Origin: JAAZDN01 sp964440875 | GTDB lineage: Bacteria > Bacillota_I > Bacilli_A > Erysipelotrichales > Erysipelotrichaceae | NCBI GenBank assembly: GCA_964440875.1 | Contig: CAYTTS010000001.1 | Coordinates: forward strand, 17,001 to 81,000 | Length of the DNA: 64,000 nt | Direction of reading: 5' to 3' | Part shown: piece by piece, positions 62,337-64,000 of the stretch | Layout of the letters: each line of letters opens with the position of its first letter | Numbering within the stretch: the first letter of the stretch is position 1 | Notes under the pieces: model-generated | The model's database searches: none | Seen by the model: only the letters and a program-made list of their open reading frames with translations | Told to the model about the DNA's origin: nothing | Program-made: the position numbers and the translations under genes

Positions 62337-63636
62337 TTACTTAGAAGCATATAGTGCCGTATATATTGTATCAATATCAGATTGACCTTGTAAATCAGTA
62401 ATAGCAACAATAGTTGCATCATTATGCTTAATACTAGTATCAGTAGTTAATACAAAGTCATAATCATTATCAGGATTATATACCTCACAATAATGACTAG
62501 AAAAGTGATTTTTCATAAAGACTATAATTGTATTGGCATGCATTAAACTTAAATCACTGTAAATTCCGATACGATAGTTTTCAAAAGATAAAGCACTTGG
62601 TAAAAGATTATAAGCGACATAGCCAATTTCACCAATGTAATCCTTTAAATTATAATTTAATTTATCATCAATATTATTAATCAAAGTTTTCATTATTATA
62701 TAAGCATCATTTGCCTGTACTTCAAATCGTTTAGTAAACATTAAATCACGATTTAAAATATTATTGGTATTATATGATGATATTAAAACTTTAAAGATAA
62801 TTGATAAGATAACTTGTTGTGATTTTTGAAAATAATCAAAGAATATTCGTCGTGTATCCTCACCAAATCCAGCTGGTAAATCATTATTATAAACATCATC
62901 GAAAATACTTAATAACATTTCAAAGTCAAATTAGGAGTAAATATTTAGATAATATTTTCTTAAACCTTGATCATTTGCGTAACCTTCTTTAACGCGTATG
63001 TGAGATATCTTAGCAAGTATATCTAGATCTTTTTGCAAAAAAGCTGTTAATGGCCAACCGACCATTTTACACAATATCTCAAAGTGAGATGGTTTATAAT
63101 CCTTGATATGATTAAAATTATCATAGGTATTTGAAGCCTTCACAATATTAGCTAAATGGTGATGCAGTTTAACTTCATTTTCACTGAGAATGATAGGATA
63201 AGATATATCATTAAATTTATGATAAACTATCTTACTCTCTGAATTAGCTAAAAAAGAATTAATATTACTAACTAACTATCTTTCTTAAATAAGATTCACT
63301 ATAATCTAAATCCATTGAATGATCGTAAATTGTGTAACTTGGATTAAGTAAGATATTAAGCAGTAACTTAATACTAATCTCATTACTTAAAATTTCCTGC
63401 TTAACATCCATTAAAGATGCCATTGCGATATTGCTAATATTTATACTTGTTAGTGTTACTTCTGTTTTTAAGAGTTTACTCCATCGCCGATGGATCTCTT
63501 CAACATCACTTCTTGCCGTATTTTTACTACAGGAATTAAGTTTCATGATATTATCAATTGTTGTTTCATTATTTAAATAACTATATTCAAATATTTTTAG
63601 AAATCTCACTGCTTTTGTGCTAACCAAATTCTCCAT
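62337..63636 (-). pseudogene. Mga/AtxA-family regulator, broken by frameshift and nonsense
   Basis: Three pieces of one gene read leftwards. The first (63636-63268) has the Mga helix-turn-helix (DNIMKLNSCSKNTARSDVEEI) and YSESYLRKIVS. A 4-bp tandem copy (TTAGTTAG on the minus strand, 63268-63278) shifts the frame; removing it restores KIVSNINSFLAN. The second piece ends at a TAA at 62931-62933, after which the same frame continues FDFEMLLSIFDD to the end. Restored length is about 430 residues, with PRD-like middle and EIIB-like C-terminal parts. As it stands, no full regulator can be made. Confidence 0.8.
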
Positions 63637-63769
63637 AAACTATCCCCCTTGACATAAATCTATCATACATTATTATGGGTCTCAATGTTACTCATATTAT
63701 TAGAATATCATTTTTTATTATTGTTTTTATGAAAAAAGTAGTTTTTAACGAATATTGATACATAATTTC

Positions 63770-63896
63770 TCGTATATTGCTTGTTAGAATATATGTATAA
63801 GTCAAATCCCTGATAAATTTTTTTTATTAGACTTATAAATAATTCAATCCCTTAATAAATACTAAAATAAAAGACGCGTCCATAATAGCGTCTTTT
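63770..63896 (+). repeat. Intergenic repeat unit B (32-bp box, hairpin, terminator)
   Basis: Box I 63770-63801, hairpin TATAAGTC / GACTTATA (63796-63837), box II AATTCAATCCCTTAATAAATACTAAAA (63841-63867) and terminator AAAAGACGC / GCGTCTTTT (63869-63896). 29 of 32 bases of box I equal unit C. It lies in the 360-bp gene-free end of the window, upstream of the mga-like pseudogene. Confidence 0.65.
63869..63896 (+). terminator. Terminator of repeat unit B
   Basis: AAAAGACGC / GCGTCTTTT 9-bp stem, loop of 10, ending in TTTT. Confidence 0.7.
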
Positions 63897-63942
63897 CATT
63901 TATTGAAATATCATATAATTACGCAAACTAGTCCATAATTAT

Positions 63943-64000
63943 TCGTATATTACTTGTTATTATATATGTATAAGCAAGATATGCTTATATCTAGTTAAGT
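63943..64000 (+). repeat. Intergenic repeat unit C (cut by window end)
   Basis: Box I 63943-63974, then hairpin TATAAGC / GCTTATA (63969-63989) and GTTAAGT, matching unit A. The rest lies beyond the window. Its distance from unit B is about 173 bp. Confidence 0.65.

Noticed and set aside
63245..63290. Separate small genes in the mga-like region
   Set aside because: The pieces join into one Mga-family protein once a 4-bp duplication and one stop are ignored.
63935..63960. Competence com-box-like TACGAATA on the minus strand of repeat unit C
   Set aside because: Only unit C has it exactly; A and B differ at key bases and no competence gene follows.
1..64000. CRISPR arrays, tRNA/rRNA genes, prophage, integrase or complete insertion sequences
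   Set aside because: No direct-repeat arrays, no tRNA cloverleaf or rRNA sequence, and no transposase or integrase frames were seen.

Overview
The window reads as chromosome of a low-GC Gram-positive bacterium of the class Bacilli. Supporting signs are the strong Shine-Dalgarno sites, AT-rich codon use, TTG/GTG starts, plsY-parE-parC synteny, the hrcA-grpE-dnaK-dnaJ operon with CIRCE elements, a sufCDSUB cluster with SufU, a hisS-aspS operon behind a T-box, a 6S RNA after aspS, RNase J, and PTS, Mga-like and LytTR regulators. A Gemella-like organism is my best guess. That is inference from gene content and base composition; no rRNA is present to prove it. Translation uses the standard bacterial code.

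Layout. 1-4.4 kb: partial murF-like ligase, Nudix hydrolase, ddl, GNAT, MFS exporter. 4.4-17.7 kb: a carbohydrate/amino-sugar region. It holds a SIS protein with two membrane proteins, a mannose-family PTS (IIB, IIC, IID, then IIA behind an internal terminator), a serine hydrolase interrupted by an artificial 100-N assembly gap, nagA, a divergent MFS transporter, three tandem SIS genes, a HAD phosphatase and a GntR/HutC regulator. TreR-type operators lie at the SIS promoter and at the regulator's own promoter. 17.8-20.1 kb: pckA with a cre-like site, then an XRE-cupin regulator. 20.1-23.6 kb: T-box (GAC specifier), hisS, aspS, 6S RNA. 23.6-30.5 kb: yneF, GNAT, murB/plsY, parE/parC. 30.5-36.9 kb: a GntR-regulated ABC transporter, a decayed stretch, and a TetR regulator with a very large MMPL/RND exporter. 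37-41.6 kb: rnj, def, ftsW, rsmD, coaD. 41.6-49.9 kb: a chaperone operon hrcA-grpE-dnaK-dnaJ-lactonase-clpB with two CIRCE elements. 50-52.9 kb: an unusual DUF1538 / double PII / signal-peptidase-like operon. 53-56.6 kb: LiaF-like and LytTR pair, HIT protein, two PrsA-type foldases. 56.9-62.1 kb: sufCDSUB plus 5-formyl-THF cyclo-ligase. 62.1-64 kb: a broken Mga-family regulator flanked by copies of an intergenic repeat.

The most unusual content is, first, the membrane DUF1538 protein co-transcribed with a fused tandem PII-like sensor and a signal-peptidase-fold protein lacking its catalytic serine. Second is a three-copy intergenic repeat (a conserved 32-bp box followed by a hairpin of variable arm sequence; a terminator ends the two complete copies) around the inactivated Mga-like gene. 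Third is a multi-paralog SIS system with degenerate members sharing a TreR-like operator. Most of the rest is well-conserved housekeeping. Many starts below were moved to the ATG/GTG that sits at proper distance from the Shine-Dalgarno sequence.
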